Origin: CSP1-5 sp964348275
Lineage (GTDB): Bacteria > Methylomirabilota > Methylomirabilia > Methylomirabilales > CSP1-5
Assembly: GCA_964348275.1 (NCBI GenBank)
Contig: CAYGBT010000005.1
Span: 1-64,000 of the forward strand
DNA: 64,000 nucleotides
Reading direction: 5' to 3'
Position 1 is the stretch's first letter; each line of letters starts with the position of its first letter. A program made the translations under genes and the position numbers. Shown piece after piece: positions 15,573 through 24,662 of this stretch. The notes below the pieces were generated by a model. It was not told where the DNA came from and did not search any database. It worked only from the letters and a program-made list of their open reading frames with translations.

Positions 15573-16436
15573 CTATTCACGCCTCAAGCCCCCGAGCGCT
15601 TGTTGGAGGGCGGGAAGAACGCATTGGGTGGCCTCATACCCGCCTTCCTCGATCGTGTCAAGCTTTTCAAAGGCGAACAGTCCGTGCGACTCAATCTCCT
15701 CCGAGCTGACCTGCAGCACGATCGCCCCTCGAGCTTTCGAGGACTCTATCTCCCGGTGGCTCGAGATCTGAGAGATCCCTCGACAGAAGCGCCACAAGGT
15801 CTCTGCCAGCTTCCCCGACCCTCGCCGGACGGGGGGGCCAAGGTTCACCGCCAGAATCACCCGGCCTCCCCTCTTCACCGCTTCCAGGATGGGGAGGTTC
15901 CCACTCAGCCCGCCATCGAAGTAGTAAGCGTCGCCGATGCGCACGGGGGGGTGTGAGGGAACGGCGGTGCTGGCCAGGATCGCCTCTGCCACTGACTCGG
16001 CGGGGTGGTCACCAAAGACCACCCGGCCGGGTGGAAAGAGCCGCGTCGCCGCGACATAGAGGGGCAGTGGTAATTCGCTAAACGTCATGCTCGTCAGTCC
16101 TAATGTCCCTTCGATGAAAGAACGCCGTTGTTCAAAGGAGATGAGGCGCCAATCATCCAGGAAATTCCTCCCCTTGCAGGAGAGGTGGTATTGCACGGTC
16201 CGTGCCAAGTCACGCAAGTGTGCCAAGGCCTCCCCCGAGCCGCCTTGTTTGCAAAACCAGCCGCCGATGATGGCCCCGATACTGACCCCCACGACCCGTT
16301 CTGGCACAAGCTGGGCCTCCGAAAGGGCTCGCCAGACCCCCAAGTGCGCAGCCCCCCGGGCTAAACCGCCAGCCAAGATGAGGCTGAATCGGGATGGGGG
16401 CTCTGGCAAGAAGGGGGGAAATCGATGTGAGTTCAC
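15573..16436 (-). CDS. Patatin-like phospholipase (RssA/NTE family)
   Basis: Serine lipid hydrolase with a Ser-Asp dyad. The glycine-rich oxyanion loop is AGGLARGAAHLG (22-33), the nucleophile Ser52 sits in GVSIG, and the Asp is in DGGLSGNLP. 287 aa from a GTG that overlaps the cutA stop as GTGA, indicating coupling; a GTG at 16472 would add 12 residues but overlap cutA by 40 bp. No signal peptide, so cytoplasmic or membrane-associated. It precedes mltD, with which it may share a transcript. Confidence 0.88.
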   Translation of the reverse strand: MNSHRFPPFLPEPPSRFSLILAGGLARGAAHLGVWRALSEAQLVPERVVGVSIGAIIGGWFCKQGGSGEALAHLRDLARTVQYHLSCKGRNFLDDWRLISFEQRRSFIEGTLGLTSMTFSELPLPLYVAATRLFPPGRVVFGDHPAESVAEAILASTAVPSHPPVRIGDAYYFDGGLSGNLPILEAVKRGGRVILAVNLGPPVRRGSGKLAETLWRFCRGISQISSHREIESSKARGAIVLQVSSEEIESHGLFAFEKLDTIEEGGYEATQCVLPALQQALGGLRRE

Positions 16437-16777
16437 CGGGAACCGGGGGGGAGCGTGGATTCGTCGATCCACGAGAGGTAATCAGGCAGGGCAGAAGTGA
16501 TCGGGAGAGAGATGATTTCAGGGACGGTATAGGAGTGAAGAGCCCTCACCAGCGCTTGGAGCTTTGGAAAGAGATCGGCCCGTCCCTTGCCGACGAGCAA
16601 GACCTCTGCCTCCTCCTGGACCTTCCCCTCCCACCAGAAAAAGGAGCGGACGGCAGGGACGATGTTTACGCAGGCAGCAAGGCGCTCCTCCAACAGAGAT
16701 CTGGCGATCCGCTCTCCCTCCTCGGCTGAGGCAGTCGTGATGAGGAAGACAATGTGCTTTCCTTGAAGCTCGGACAT
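16433..16777 (-). CDS. cutA: Divalent-cation tolerance protein CutA
   Basis: A 114-aa trimeric CutA1 protein: VFLITTASAEEGERIARSLL, LAACVNIVPAVRSFFWWEGKVQ and SYTVPEIISLPI are hallmark segments. The start at MSELQGKH is preferred because GAGGG lies 9 bases upstream; an earlier ATG at 16813 would add 12 basic residues. It is first in a cutA-patatin-mltD unit. Family role: metal tolerance, though the mechanism is unsettled. Confidence 0.92.
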   Translation of the reverse strand: MSELQGKHIVFLITTASAEEGERIARSLLEERLAACVNIVPAVRSFFWWEGKVQEEAEVLLVGKGRADLFPKLQALVRALHSYTVPEIISLPITSALPDYLSWIDESTLPPGSR

Positions 16778-16950
16778 GCGATTGTGACCCTCTCGCTTGG
16801 GTTTCTTCGCCATTCAGATCGAAAGGGTAAAGGCCTCGAAGAGTCCTCCTACTCTAGGCAAAAGCAGGTGGTATGTCAAGACATCAGGCGGCGTGACGAA
16901 AGCGGTGTTGGATTTTGGATTCGCTTCGCTGGGCGGGCTCTTTCCAGCAA

Positions 16951-17085
16951 AGTGTTAAGGATTCCGACGGTGGGGTGGCTCATTCGCCCTGGCGAATGGG
17001 CCTTAAGCCGTTGAAAAATAAGAGGTAACAACTGAGGGGGTTTTCCTTGGAGTGGTCAGATGCCGGTGTCGTATTCCTTAACACT
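16951..17085. repeat. 135-bp MITE-like element with terminal inverted repeats and a central palindrome
   Basis: The arms AGTGTTAAGGATTCCGAC (16951-16968) and 17068-17085 are inverted copies matching at 16 of 18 positions. Between them lies a 26-bp near-perfect palindrome (16977-17002, core CATTCGCC-CT-GGCGAATG). There is no coding sequence inside. It could be a miniature inverted-repeat element or a structured regulatory region between the divergent cutA and sigma-54 regulator genes. Confidence 0.5.
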
Positions 17086-17565
17086 CAGAACCGTGGCGAA
17101 TCCAACGACTTATTGGCCTGCCATACGGTGGTGTCAGCAATGTTTACGCTTCTGGATGACACCCTTCGAGCCGACTGCCCCCCTTTTGTACATCTGGATT
17201 ACATCAAGTCCTTCCAAGCAAAAGGCTCAAGGGAAGAGACCTACAGACACCCTTGAGCTCGCACTGCGTGTGCAGAGAGTGATTTGTGTCATACTCTGTG
17301 TGCCTCCGTAACGGTGGTTATACTCAAGGAGACCGGACAACATCCCAGCCAGGGGAATCATGAACTTGGGGGTGACGATAACCCCCGGTCCACCTCCGGC
17401 ACAATCCTTGGTGTAGAGATAATCCAGGCACCCTTGCGGACGAAGCATGGCCGGCGAGGGTGTTTTGCATTTAGTGGGATGATGGCCGGGCGGGTGGATA
17501 ATCAACAGGTCATGATCGAACGCCAAGCCTTCTCTAGTCGGAAACGACATTGTCCAGAGGAAAAG
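17086..17565. other. Intergenic DNA upstream of the sigma-54 regulator
   Basis: Frames are open over part of this stretch but show no family resemblance and no ribosome-binding site at a sensible start. I see no RNA gene. Confidence 0.4.
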
Positions 17566-18924
17566 GTGCATTCACCTCCACCTCCCCGGATTCTCATCCA
17601 GGCCGCACAGGTTTCTGAATCAGGAGCTCGGGTGCGAGACATCCTAGTGGCGGCCGGCAGCTACGCGGTCGATGTGGACCGCGCGGTTGGCCCACCGGTG
17701 GATCTCATTATCCCGATCATCGATCCGAGCCAGGATCCCCACCGCGTGCTGACGGAGGTCCGCGCATCGATGCCAGAGGCGCACCTGCTGCCGGTGCTCG
17801 ATGAGAGGCACCTCTCGAGGGCACTCGACCGATCGCCTTCCGGCGTCACAGACTTCGTGGTCAGTCCGGTGAGAGCCCCCGAGTTGCTGACAAGGGTCCG
17901 ACGCCTCCTCCCGCTCAGCGTCAAGGAAGAGGCCGAACGAGTCCGGGACCGGCTGCAAGAGGCGATGGGCCTCGAGCGGCTGATCGGGTCGGTCCCGGCC
18001 TTCGAGGCGGTGAAGCAGCAGATCTTGCGCGCGGCCAAGGCCGACGTCACCGTTCTCCTGACCGGCGAGACGGGGACGGGCAAGGAACTCACCGCGCAGG
18101 CGATTCATTACCTCAGCGGCCGGGCCGCGAAACCCTTCGTGCCGGTCAACTGCGGGGCCATTCCGGCTGACCTGTTCGAGAACGAGCTCTTTGGCCATCA
18201 TCGGGGGGCGTACACCGATGCCCGCTCGGACCAACGGGGGCTGGTGGCCGAAGCGGAGGGAGGCACCCTGCTCCTAGACGAGATCAACGCCCTAGCCCCG
18301 GCGGCCCAGGTCAAGATCCTGCGTTTCCTCGAGGACCGAAGCTACCGACCGTTGGGCGTTCCGCGGAGCATCAAGGCCAACGTCCGCGTAATAGCGGCTA
18401 GCAACAGCGATCTGGCCGAGAAAGTCCGGGAGGGGACGTTCCGCGAGGATCTTTTTTACCGCCTTCACGTAGTCTCTCTCCGCCTCCCGTCCCTTCGGGA
18501 GCGGATCGGAGACATCCCCCTGCTCGCGGAATACTTCCTTCAGCAATACACCATGACCGACAACGGCTGGCGCTTCTCGCCAGAGGCGCTCGGGGCGATG
18601 CGCGAGCATGAGTGGCCGGGTAACGTACGCGAGCTCGAGAATATGGTGCGGCAGCTGGTCCTCATGAACGCGTCGAAGCTGATCCGGGCCGAAGATCTGC
18701 CATGGCGTGCCCGACCGGCTGAGGTCAGCCCGGACGACTCCTTTCGCACCGCCAAGGCCCGCGCCATCGTGGGTTTCGAGCGGAGCTATCTGGCCGGGCT
18801 TCTTCAGACCCATCGAGGGAACATCACGCGAGCGGCTGAGGCGGCACGACAGGACCGCCGCACCTTCCGCCGCCTCATTCAAAAGCACCATCTGAACTCC
18901 TCGGTCTGGAAACACACCCTGTAG
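17566..18924 (+). CDS. Sigma-54-dependent transcriptional activator with altered GAFTGA loop
   Basis: 452 aa from a GTG preceded by AGAGGAAAA; the frame is open further upstream but without homology. The N-terminal ~115 residues look like a receiver domain that lacks the usual acidic pocket (IIPIIDPSQDP), so it may not be phosphorylated. The AAA+ core has Walker A GETGTGKE (167-174), Walker B GTLLLDEI (233-240) and REDLFYRL. The sigma-54-contacting GAFTGA loop reads GAYTDA (214-219), with the second Gly replaced by Asp. A Fis-type HTH ends the protein (ITRAAEAARQDRRTFRRLI). It could control the sigma-54-type promoter before the pilus operon. Confidence 0.85.
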   Translation: MHSPPPPRILIQAAQVSESGARVRDILVAAGSYAVDVDRAVGPPVDLIIPIIDPSQDPHRVLTEVRASMPEAHLLPVLDERHLSRALDRSPSGVTDFVVSPVRAPELLTRVRRLLPLSVKEEAERVRDRLQEAMGLERLIGSVPAFEAVKQQILRAAKADVTVLLTGETGTGKELTAQAIHYLSGRAAKPFVPVNCGAIPADLFENELFGHHRGAYTDARSDQRGLVAEAEGGTLLLDEINALAPAAQVKILRFLEDRSYRPLGVPRSIKANVRVIAASNSDLAEKVREGTFREDLFYRLHVVSLRLPSLRERIGDIPLLAEYFLQQYTMTDNGWRFSPEALGAMREHEWPGNVRELENMVRQLVLMNASKLIRAEDLPWRARPAEVSPDDSFRTAKARAIVGFERSYLAGLLQTHRGNITRAAEAARQDRRTFRRLIQKHHLNSSVWKHTL

Positions 18925-19015
18925 GCTGTGCGATCACGTCCCCGCTTGATGCATCGTGCCGCCGCTGTCCTCGAAGCACCGTGGTAAACCACCCCGTTCG
19001 CCGCTTCCTGATTCT

Positions 19016-20014
19016 TTAGCCTGCGAATTTCCGAAGCAGATGCTGAAATCTGGGGATGACTCGAAAACTCTGTTGGAAAGCATCAAGCCTTTCGCCGACT
19101 TGCAGTATCTTTTCTTGCGCGACGTTCCCGAGGAATTCTCCCGCCCTTTCAAGATACGTGATCTTTGTTGGTTCAATTTGCATCAATCGAGCGGCTGTGG
19201 CATCAACGGCGACCAGATCATCTCCCAAAATCAGCGCTCCGCAATACTTAGGTTCTCCCTGGAGCGGACCATCTCCCTCCATGCCGACGATCCCGTCCAC
19301 GATGGCAAACTGCGGAATCGGCAGAGTACTGTTGATATCGAGGATGCTTTCGTGAATTCCAGCCCAGTGAAGGACGTTCTTCGGCCAGCCGTATATCGCA
19401 CCAGGAACGAGACCGAACATGTTTTTGAGAGAAAGAGTCACCCCTGCCCAATGATGGGTCTTCAGCTTCGCCATGGATACCAGGAGATCGGCTTTGAGAA
19501 CGGTTTCAGGGAGATAAAGATGCTCTAGGCTTGTGAAATGGCTTCGAAGCTTCAGCGACCGGACATCGTCGGTGTTGAGATCCACGTACCGGGCCTTGTG
19601 GTCTTTGAGGATTGAATAGAGGCCCGAGGCGGTTAGCAAGTATTCATTGTCCCGGCGATGTCCGGGGCCCTCGGCAACTAAAACTTTTCGAGCCCCAAGA
19701 CTATGAAAAGCTTCGATGGCAGCAGAAACGACGGCCGGATGAGTATTGATGACACCGCCCGGATCGTATTCCACAAGGTTTGGTTTTAGCACGACCGTCT
19801 GCCCTCGCAGGTTGAGGCGAAAAAGTTTTATTCCCTTGAGCAAGATATGCTTCAGGGGCATTTCATAGCTTTTCGCTTCTAGGATGGCAACCTTCGAGTG
19901 GTTTTTCTTCCGGTAGGCGCTCCTTTCCCATGGGGACGACTGGTAGCATCCTCCTATGAGAATTGATGAAGATGCAGCCAATGAACTTTTCAGAAACTGT
20001 CTGCGATTAAGCAT
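19016..20014 (-). CDS. DUF362 protein, Tat-exported lipoprotein
   Basis: 332 aa. The N-terminus MLNRRQFLKSSLAAS is a twin-arginine signal followed by lipobox IGGC. The body has the DUF362 hallmarks VVLKPNLVEYD, GVINTHPAVV, KLKTHHWAGVTLSLKN and DLVAVDATAARLM. In related proteins Cys residues bind Fe-S clusters; this one lacks a ferredoxin-like tail. The biochemical function of the family is not established. It is separated from the terpenoid-cyclase-fold gene by only 6 bp, so the two are probably co-expressed. Codon use and lower G+C resemble the glycan genes upstream. Confidence 0.85.
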   Translation of the reverse strand: MLNRRQFLKSSLAASSSILIGGCYQSSPWERSAYRKKNHSKVAILEAKSYEMPLKHILLKGIKLFRLNLRGQTVVLKPNLVEYDPGGVINTHPAVVSAAIEAFHSLGARKVLVAEGPGHRRDNEYLLTASGLYSILKDHKARYVDLNTDDVRSLKLRSHFTSLEHLYLPETVLKADLLVSMAKLKTHHWAGVTLSLKNMFGLVPGAIYGWPKNVLHWAGIHESILDINSTLPIPQFAIVDGIVGMEGDGPLQGEPKYCGALILGDDLVAVDATAARLMQIEPTKITYLERAGEFLGNVAQEKILQVGERLDAFQQSFRVIPRFQHLLRKFAG

Positions 20015-20020
20015 GTGAGT

Positions 20021-20935
20021 CTACACCCGAAAGGGGTTCGGTCCGTCGCCTAATGCCAGGAGCGCCAAAGCGACGGTCTTTATCTCGCCGAGGAATCCCG
20101 TATTCCCGTATCGGTTCGTCAACCGCTGTCTCCATTCGGATATGTCCTGACCGTAGAGTGAAAAACAGAGGGTGGACCAGCTTAAAGCTAGACCCGACTC
20201 AACTTGCATGAGCATGTTTCGCAAGGCCTGCAGACTCAGTCTATTCGCCTCTGCTTTCTGGTGGTCCTGAAGGGCAATGAGGGCCAGTGCGGTTGTTTCA
20301 GGATAAGGCCATAAGTTCACTGCAAGAACCTCAGGGTTTCCGTAATTCCACCCCCCCCCATCGCACATGCGGTCGTATATCATGAGTTCTCCCTCACGGA
20401 TCCGCTCTTCAAATCGGGTTTCCTCGAGATAGGGCTTGAGCTTCTTTAAGGCAATCAGCGCATAGGCAGTAGGTTCCACCCAACTGAACGTGCCAAATGT
20501 CCATGGCCATCCTTTCAGGTCAGGATTCAATCGGGCAGGCAATCTTTCGGGTGCCAACCGATAGATGACCGAGACAATCCATCCAAGGTCGTCCCCTTCT
20601 TGGTGTAGCAGCCACCTTGCTCCCTGTATGGCCTTTTGACCGTGTTGCTCGAAAGGGGCCAAAGCAAGGATGGCAAGAGCGGTAGTCCATGAACTCTCTT
20701 TTAAATGGGTAGTTAGCGACCAGCTTCCGTCCGACTTTTGTCGGTCGGCCAACCAGTTTAGCCCCAGGTTAATCCTCAGTGTAAGGGACCTATCTCCAAG
20801 TGTGCTGAGCCCGAGTATGGAAAAAGAGGTCGCTTCCGTATTGCTCCGTTTTCCTGTTGCTGCGCCCCATCCTCCATCGGGATTCTGCGCCTGTAAGAGA
20901 AAATCGATGACGTGTTCAATCATGGCGACGGCCAT
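20021..20935 (-). CDS. Alpha/alpha-toroid protein of the squalene-cyclase/prenyltransferase fold
   Basis: 304 aa. Repeats of the QW type are visible: QAQNPDGGWG near residue 16 and RQKSDGSWS near 66, plus CDGGGWNYG near 190. These repeats build the double barrel of terpene cyclases and prenyltransferase beta subunits. The DxDDTA acid motif of squalene-hopene cyclase is absent and the protein is half the usual cyclase length, so it is not a standard cyclase. Function unknown. Next to the DUF362 gene. Confidence 0.75.
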   Translation of the reverse strand: MAVAMIEHVIDFLLQAQNPDGGWGAATGKRSNTEATSFSILGLSTLGDRSLTLRINLGLNWLADRQKSDGSWSLTTHLKESSWTTALAILALAPFEQHGQKAIQGARWLLHQEGDDLGWIVSVIYRLAPERLPARLNPDLKGWPWTFGTFSWVEPTAYALIALKKLKPYLEETRFEERIREGELMIYDRMCDGGGWNYGNPEVLAVNLWPYPETTALALIALQDHQKAEANRLSLQALRNMLMQVESGLALSWSTLCFSLYGQDISEWRQRLTNRYGNTGFLGEIKTVALALLALGDGPNPFRV

Positions 20936-21039
20936 CGGTTAGAGAGAGGGAATACACGTTCTGCTGCGAATCGGAAGTCTTCCGGCATGTCGCGGATGTG
21001 GATGACATGACAGGAGGAATCTCCGTGAGTTGCCTTCCG

Positions 21040-22614
21040 TCAACGAATTCGCTTATAGACATCGTAGCGGCCATAGGTATGGATGAACCGGAATGCGCCC
21101 GTCGACAAGACTGAATCGTAAATATGCCAGCCAGAGCTAAATGGCCCCACGACCAGGTAGTCTGGATTTGCAGCCAAGGGATTGTAGTCAATCGGCACAT
21201 CATCCCCCCATGCGCGGCGAATCGACTTTACGGAGATCTGGTCCGGCGGATAATGATAGCGTCGGTCCAAGAGAAAGAAGAGCTCGCTATCATAGGTTTC
21301 GACCAGCGCATCGGGTGCAGTCTGCGTGTTGAGAAATTCCGCGACCTGAAGGGCTGATATATCGGTATGGATGACATAGGAATCATAGAGCACTCGTAGG
21401 GTGGCGGGAGGTGCAACAGCGATTAGGAAAAGTGCCAGCAGCGCCCCGACGCTTTGCCGATTTAAGTGGCAGTGTCTCAGGGCATGCCTAGCGCGCTTGA
21501 TCGTGGATGACAGGTTAAATTTATCGGTCAGATCGTAGAGCAACGCCGCCACAAAAATACCACCAAGAAATAGGGGAGGGAACAGATACCTAATGACGCC
21601 ACTAGACAGACTGACATACCAGCCGAGCCAGCTAACTGCGAGAGCGACCAAAGCCAGTCGCACAATTTCCAAGGGCAAGTCCAGTAACGATTTGTCATGG
21701 TTTCTTATCAATCTCCAAATTGTGTAACACAATGCAAACAACGTGGGGAGTCCGAGCATTAAAACCAGTATGAGTGCTAACAAGCGATTCTCCAATCTCG
21801 GCACGATGGCTGTGACGTTATACAGGCCATGTATCGGAGTTGCAGGTATTGTATGGTTGCGTAGGCCAAGCTGTTGTAAAGATAACAGCAATCGGCATGC
21901 CATGAGCGACCCCAAAAACGCAATGCCAATCAGACTTGCCGACTTCCACTTTCGTCTGAACAGCATTATCGACAAGGGTACGAGCAATGAAACCGTCCAA
22001 AAGGGCAGCACCTGCCCTTTGGTGTTCAGAGCAATTCCCCAAAAGCCTACTGCAACCGGCATAAACCAGAGGGATTTACGCATAGCCGACAGAAAACAGG
22101 CATAGCCTGCGAGCAAATAGAATAACATCGGCATCTCCCCTAATGCTTGCCGACCTATAGAAATTGAGTGTATAAAAGGATGCGGGGACAGAAATAGTAG
22201 AACGACCAGCGTGCCGAACGCGACCGCTGGATCGTAAAGACGGCGGGCCAGATAATATATCAACGCCAACGCCCCCAGTGTGAAAAACACTCCAAGCAAT
22301 CGCCCTTGCCAGATGCCGACACCCAAAAGGCGGAAACTGAGCGCAATGGGTGCGATGACCGGGAAACCAGCGGCCAAACCCGGAGACGCAGGCTCGCCAT
22401 CCAGCAGGCGGCCATAGTGTCCTGATTCCACCCAGTTGCGGGCTACGCTGAGCGTCCAGCCCTCATCCCACCAGAGGGGCGGGGTGCTCTCGAGATTGAT
22501 CGTTCCCGCTAGGAACAGTGCAACTGCCAGGAGCACTCCAACCCCGGCACGCACGTAGCTCTTCACTACTGCGTCCTGCTTCCTGACTCTTTCGCTCATC
22601 ACTTTTTCATTCAT
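21040..22614 (-). CDS. Polytopic glycosyltransferase, GT39/ArnT-like (GT-C fold)
   Basis: 524 aa with about ten hydrophobic helices from residue 22. The first periplasmic loop carries PPLWWDEGWTLSVA; a DE pair there is typical of the catalytic acid of GT-C enzymes that use polyprenyl-phosphate sugars. The C-terminal ~120 residues form a soluble domain. It probably transfers a sugar outside the inner membrane. It sits in a run of minus-strand surface-glycan genes. Acceptor and sugar cannot be read from sequence. Confidence 0.8.
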   Translation of the reverse strand: MNEKVMSERVRKQDAVVKSYVRAGVGVLLAVALFLAGTINLESTPPLWWDEGWTLSVARNWVESGHYGRLLDGEPASPGLAAGFPVIAPIALSFRLLGVGIWQGRLLGVFFTLGALALIYYLARRLYDPAVAFGTLVVLLFLSPHPFIHSISIGRQALGEMPMLFYLLAGYACFLSAMRKSLWFMPVAVGFWGIALNTKGQVLPFWTVSLLVPLSIMLFRRKWKSASLIGIAFLGSLMACRLLLSLQQLGLRNHTIPATPIHGLYNVTAIVPRLENRLLALILVLMLGLPTLFALCYTIWRLIRNHDKSLLDLPLEIVRLALVALAVSWLGWYVSLSSGVIRYLFPPLFLGGIFVAALLYDLTDKFNLSSTIKRARHALRHCHLNRQSVGALLALFLIAVAPPATLRVLYDSYVIHTDISALQVAEFLNTQTAPDALVETYDSELFFLLDRRYHYPPDQISVKSIRRAWGDDVPIDYNPLAANPDYLVVGPFSSGWHIYDSVLSTGAFRFIHTYGRYDVYKRIR

Positions 22615-22660
22615 CTCTTGGTGTAACTTTTTGACTCAACAGTAATCCTTCGAATACTAT

Positions 22661-23458
22661 CTATGAGGCTTTACGTGCCAAGATGATGTAGGACCGGCAC
22701 GTAAGCTCGTCCCGGCTATAGTTTGAAAGCTCAGCTTCGAGCGCCGGGTTTAGCAGCTCTTCCCCTTCCCGCATTGCACAATAGTGCTTGAGAATCTGAA
22801 AGTTGCGGGCAAACACCTCCAGGTATTGATCTCTGTGCCAACCATTCAGCGGTACACGGAAGGGCAGGCGCCGCCGCCGCAGGTAATCCCACGGGTCCAC
22901 GCCCGCTGGTATCGTACGCAATGGATTCTCCGTGAGGCTGAGGTTATGCCCCCCCGAAGGACTGGTAAAGAGATGGATACCGACCCATACGAGACCGCCT
23001 GGCCGCACCACTCGAGCGAGCTCAGTCACGACGGAAGGGACGTCAAGGAAGTGTTCAAAAGCGGCCACTGACGTTACAAGGTCAAAGCTACTGTCTGAAA
23101 AGGGCAGAACAGCTACGTCGCCACAGACAAGCGTCTGGCCTTTGGTCGCTTCAGCCATCAAAGCTAACTTCCTGATGTAGACCCAGCGGGCAAGGCGATA
23201 GGCCAAGTCCACCCAGCTTGATCCTGGTTGGTTGACCAGGTCTATCCCATAGACCCGGTGACCAGCCGCTTTCAACAGTAAATACTGGGGGCGCAGACGG
23301 CCATTTGCTAGATCAAGTATTCGCAACGGTCGGTCGCTGTCCAGATACGGTGATATGTCGTGCTGGCGTCTGGCGGCTATTTTCTTTTCAGCAAGGGTGC
23401 GAAATCCATTTAGCAACTGCCCCGTATAGCGCCGGTAATCCGTGATGCTTGGACTCAT
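22661..23458 (-). CDS. SAM-dependent methyltransferase (class I)
   Basis: 265 aa. Motif I RILDLANGRLRPQYLLLKAAG is unusually short of glycine (DLANG instead of DxGxG). It is followed by VYGIDLV, CGDVAVLPFSDSSFDLV and VVRPGGLVWVGIH, as in glycan- and quinone-methylating Methyltransf_11 proteins. It probably methylates a sugar or lipid in the surrounding pathway; substrate unknown. The neighbour upstream starts 120 bp away. Confidence 0.8.
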   Translation of the reverse strand: MSPSITDYRRYTGQLLNGFRTLAEKKIAARRQHDISPYLDSDRPLRILDLANGRLRPQYLLLKAAGHRVYGIDLVNQPGSSWVDLAYRLARWVYIRKLALMAEATKGQTLVCGDVAVLPFSDSSFDLVTSVAAFEHFLDVPSVVTELARVVRPGGLVWVGIHLFTSPSGGHNLSLTENPLRTIPAGVDPWDYLRRRRLPFRVPLNGWHRDQYLEVFARNFQILKHYCAMREGEELLNPALEAELSNYSRDELTCRSYIILARKAS

Positions 23459-23578
23459 TTTGTATCTATCCTTTTGCTACTTGTAAATTCAGGTCTGGTA
23501 ATGCATAATACCGATATTTTACACAAGTTGCCTGCGCTGAAATCGCGTTATATGCTCACACAGTAGCCATGTGACTTT

Positions 23579-24652
23579 TCATTTCATATTGTGGTGTGTG
23601 CAAACAGATGTAGTCGCGTCTCCGTCTCTCTTCAAAGCAGTGTGACTGGCCTTACTCCTACCTCGCGGAAAAATGTCCCATCCCTCGAGTATGCCGCCTA
23701 CTATGCCACCGACGACCATGATACTGAAAACCGCTAGGGATAGGCTGAGGGCCTGTGACTCGGGGATACCGTAATCGCGCAAGAGCAAAACCAAACTGAG
23801 TTCGCGTATACCGAGGCCGCCGATTGAGATCGGGATAATCTGAATGATATCAAGCAACGCGCGAATCCAGCATATCAGAAATGGAGAAAGATGAATGTCA
23901 ATCGCCAATGCGACCAAGTAAAAATTGAAAATCCTTAGTGCGTGTGACAGCAAAGACAGACCTATTATTACTGCAGTAGTAAGCTTCGTTAACCCCTGAA
24001 AAGCGGTCAGGGTCTGCCAGATTGTTCGGGCTTTGCCTTGTATCCAGCTAGGAACGGGCAGGCAATGCAACAGTGGGTGCCCCAGCCGTCCTACCAGCGA
24101 CGTGACCCCTGGAGAAAAGAAGAGTAATAACAACAGAACAACCCCGGCAAACATGGCGCCGACCACGGCCTTTACTCCGGGCGAGCCTAGATGTGGATCG
24201 AACCATACACCAACCAGTCCTATACCTAACAGGGTCAGCGTGTTGACGAGCCGGAAGTGGACTAACAACGCTAAGGCCTCCACGCCCTGGCCAGCCCCAC
24301 GGGAGAGCTTGTACCATGAGGCCGCTCCGCCGGCGACCAAATTTCCGGGAACGACCAAGCCGTAGAAGCCCGAGATAAGGTTAATTTTGAGCAGATCAAG
24401 GACGGTGAAGCGCATCCGCGTCAGAATTAATCCCAGCGACATCTGATAGGCCCAGATCAATCGGATGCCAAAAAAAAGTGCGAAAACAGCCCCAAGCAAG
24501 CGTACATCTACCAGACTCAGTGTCTCCACCACGCTGATAAAGTCAATCTGCGTGAAGATTACGCTCAGCACGAAAGCTGAGAAAGCGAGGCGCAAAACCC
24601 AGCGAACCCAAAGATTGCCCCAAAAATGAAAGAAGTTTGCGATCATGTACAA
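23579..24652 (-). CDS. Flippase-like integral membrane protein (YbhN/LPG-synthase TM family)
   Basis: 357 aa, about eight transmembrane segments. The conserved GFYGLVVPGNLVAGGAASWYKLSR loop region and GGLGIRELSLVLLL near the C-terminus are signatures of the UPF0104/AglD-type family linked to lipid or lipid-linked-sugar handling. Only 10 bp separate it from the sulfotransferase gene upstream. Role in moving or modifying the glycan lipid carrier is inferred from context. Confidence 0.8.
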   Translation of the reverse strand: MYMIANFFHFWGNLWVRWVLRLAFSAFVLSVIFTQIDFISVVETLSLVDVRLLGAVFALFFGIRLIWAYQMSLGLILTRMRFTVLDLLKINLISGFYGLVVPGNLVAGGAASWYKLSRGAGQGVEALALLVHFRLVNTLTLLGIGLVGVWFDPHLGSPGVKAVVGAMFAGVVLLLLLFFSPGVTSLVGRLGHPLLHCLPVPSWIQGKARTIWQTLTAFQGLTKLTTAVIIGLSLLSHALRIFNFYLVALAIDIHLSPFLICWIRALLDIIQIIPISIGGLGIRELSLVLLLRDYGIPESQALSLSLAVFSIMVVGGIVGGILEGWDIFPRGRSKASHTALKRDGDATTSVCTHHNMK

Positions 24653-24662
24653 AAACCTATTC

